64,000 bases of DNA, from assembly GCA_047600765.1 (NCBI GenBank), contig JASGKF010000001.1, positions 186,001-250,000 on the forward strand. Reading direction: 5' to 3'. Shown one piece after another: positions 63,308 through 64,000 of this stretch. Within the stretch, counting starts at the first letter, position 1. Every line of letters begins with the position of its first letter. The DNA comes from Viridibacterium sp047600765. Its GTDB lineage: Bacteria > Pseudomonadota > Gammaproteobacteria > Burkholderiales > Rhodocyclaceae. The notes below the pieces were generated by a model. The model was not told where the DNA came from and ran no database searches. It was given only the letters and a program-made list of their open reading frames with translations. A program made the translations under genes and the position numbers.

Positions 63308-64000
63308 TTGTACGACTTCAGGAAGATCACCGAGCAGGAGATTGCTGCCCACACCCCCATGATGCAGCAGTACCTGCGCATCAAGGTCCAGCACCCCGAC
63401 ACCCTGCTGTTCTACCGCATGGGCGACTTCTACGAGCTGTTCTTCGGTGACGCCGAAAAGGCTGCACGCCTGCTCGACATCACGCTCACCACGCGCGGCG
63501 CTTCCGGCGGCTTCCCAATCAAGATGGCCGGCGTCCCCCATCACGCGCTGGAGCCCTACCTCGCCAAGATCGTGAAGATGGGCGAATCGGCCGTCATCGC
63601 CGAACAGGTCGGCGACCCCGGCGCCACCAAGGGGCCGATGGAGCGCGCCGTCGCGCGCATCGTCACCCCTGGCACGCTGACCGACGCCGCCCTGCTCGAC
63701 GACCGCGCCGAAGCCCCGCTACTGGCCGTGCAACTGCATCGTGGCGTGCTGGGCCTGGCCTGGCTCAACCTCGCCAACGGCGACTTCCGCATCGCCGAGA
63801 CCGACCCCGAAAACCTCATCGCCCAGCTCGAACGCCTGCGCCCCGCTGAAGCGCTGATCCCCGACAGCCTCAAGCTACCCGCGCTGGAAGCCCGCGTACC
63901 CGCCCTGCGCCGCCTCGCCGACTGGCAGTTCGATGCCAAGACCGCGACCGAACTGCTGACCAAGCACTTCGGCACGCACGACCTCGCCGGCTTCGCTGCA
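63308..64000 (+). CDS. mutS: DNA mismatch repair protein MutS, N-terminal part (cut by window edge)
   Basis: 231 residues visible from a TTG at 63308 (YDFRKITEQEIAAHTPMMQQY), with GAGAGAG upstream. The mismatch-binding motif GDFYELF is intact. Domain I (about 15-120) and the start of the connector domain are in view; the ATPase lies outside. A -10-like TAAAAT is at 63250-63255. Recognises mismatches with MutL. Confidence 0.95.
   Translation, partial: MYDFRKITEQEIAAHTPMMQQYLRIKVQHPDTLLFYRMGDFYELFFGDAEKAARLLDITLTTRGASGGFPIKMAGVPHHALEPYLAKIVKMGESAVIAEQVGDPGATKGPMERAVARIVTPGTLTDAALLDDRAEAPLLAVQLHRGVLGLAWLNLANGDFRIAETDPENLIAQLERLRPAEALIPDSLKLPALEARVPALRRLADWQFDAKTATELLTKHFGTHDLAGFAA

Overview
The window reads as one piece of a GC-rich betaproteobacterial chromosome. 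The evidence is gene order and protein type: an mla - ibaG - murA - his - hinT - tat super-cluster, separate hisI and hisE, a short-form HisG, an alaA - hom - thrC group, a FimV-like protein and an RNase E with a long acidic/basic tail. A Rhodocyclales-like lineage is my guess, not something the sequence proves. No insertion sequence, prophage, CRISPR array or rRNA operon was seen, so this is mainly core genome with a few accessory genes.

Layout. 1-6.3 kb is accessory: the head of a LacI-type regulator, a secreted 14-repeat beta-propeller protein, a PL3 pectate lyase, a frameshifted spermidine-synthase-like gene, a ROK regulator and a small membrane protein. 6.3-10.6 kb holds an M61 peptidase, a glycine-zipper lipoprotein, a tRNA-Pro/Arg/His operon with a clear sigma70 promoter, a nested inverted repeat, slyD, and a peroxiredoxin-like protein whose peroxidatic Cys is Ser. 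10.6-14.7 kb is a GAF-GspE/PilB-type ATPase with a metallo-beta-lactamase-fold enzyme and a two-domain FHA protein. 14.7-18.6 kb has an ornithine-cyclodeaminase-like enzyme, a TerC/YjbE protein and sucCD. 19-23.6 kb has FimV, a Nif3-like protein, a DegS-type protease and a small protein.

23.6-39.3 kb is a nearly unbroken minus-strand block: mlaFED-mlaA-mlaCB (retrograde phospholipid transport), a YadGH-type ABC exporter, ibaG, murA, the histidine pathway hisGDCBHAFIE, hinT and tatABC. hisD carries an apparent single-base frameshift close to its 3' end. 39.5-42.5 kb encodes a sigma54 activator with a degenerate receiver (Asn at the phospho-acceptor site) and an ExeA-like ATPase with a SPOR-like tail. 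42.5-51.2 kb has a C40 peptidase, PIN-PhoH, Bcp, an Mth938-like protein, and the plus-strand alaA - orphan - GNAT - hom - lipoprotein - thrC run. 51.2-58.2 kb has a cold-shock protein, sppA, a Rieske protein, a Gph-like phosphatase, rluC and, divergently, rne behind a roughly 600-nt leader. 58.3-64 kb has a DUF808 protein, a GGDEF-EAL protein, a YgjP-like hydrolase, a DUF4087 protein and the start of mutS.

No large new system is obvious. The best leads are the GAF-ATPase/MBL/FHA module, the pseudo-receiver activator with its SPOR ATPase, the Cys-less peroxiredoxin, the nested repeat at 9382-9457 and the structured rne leader. The two frameshifts (near 3482 and 30360-30368) should be checked against reads before being called real mutations.
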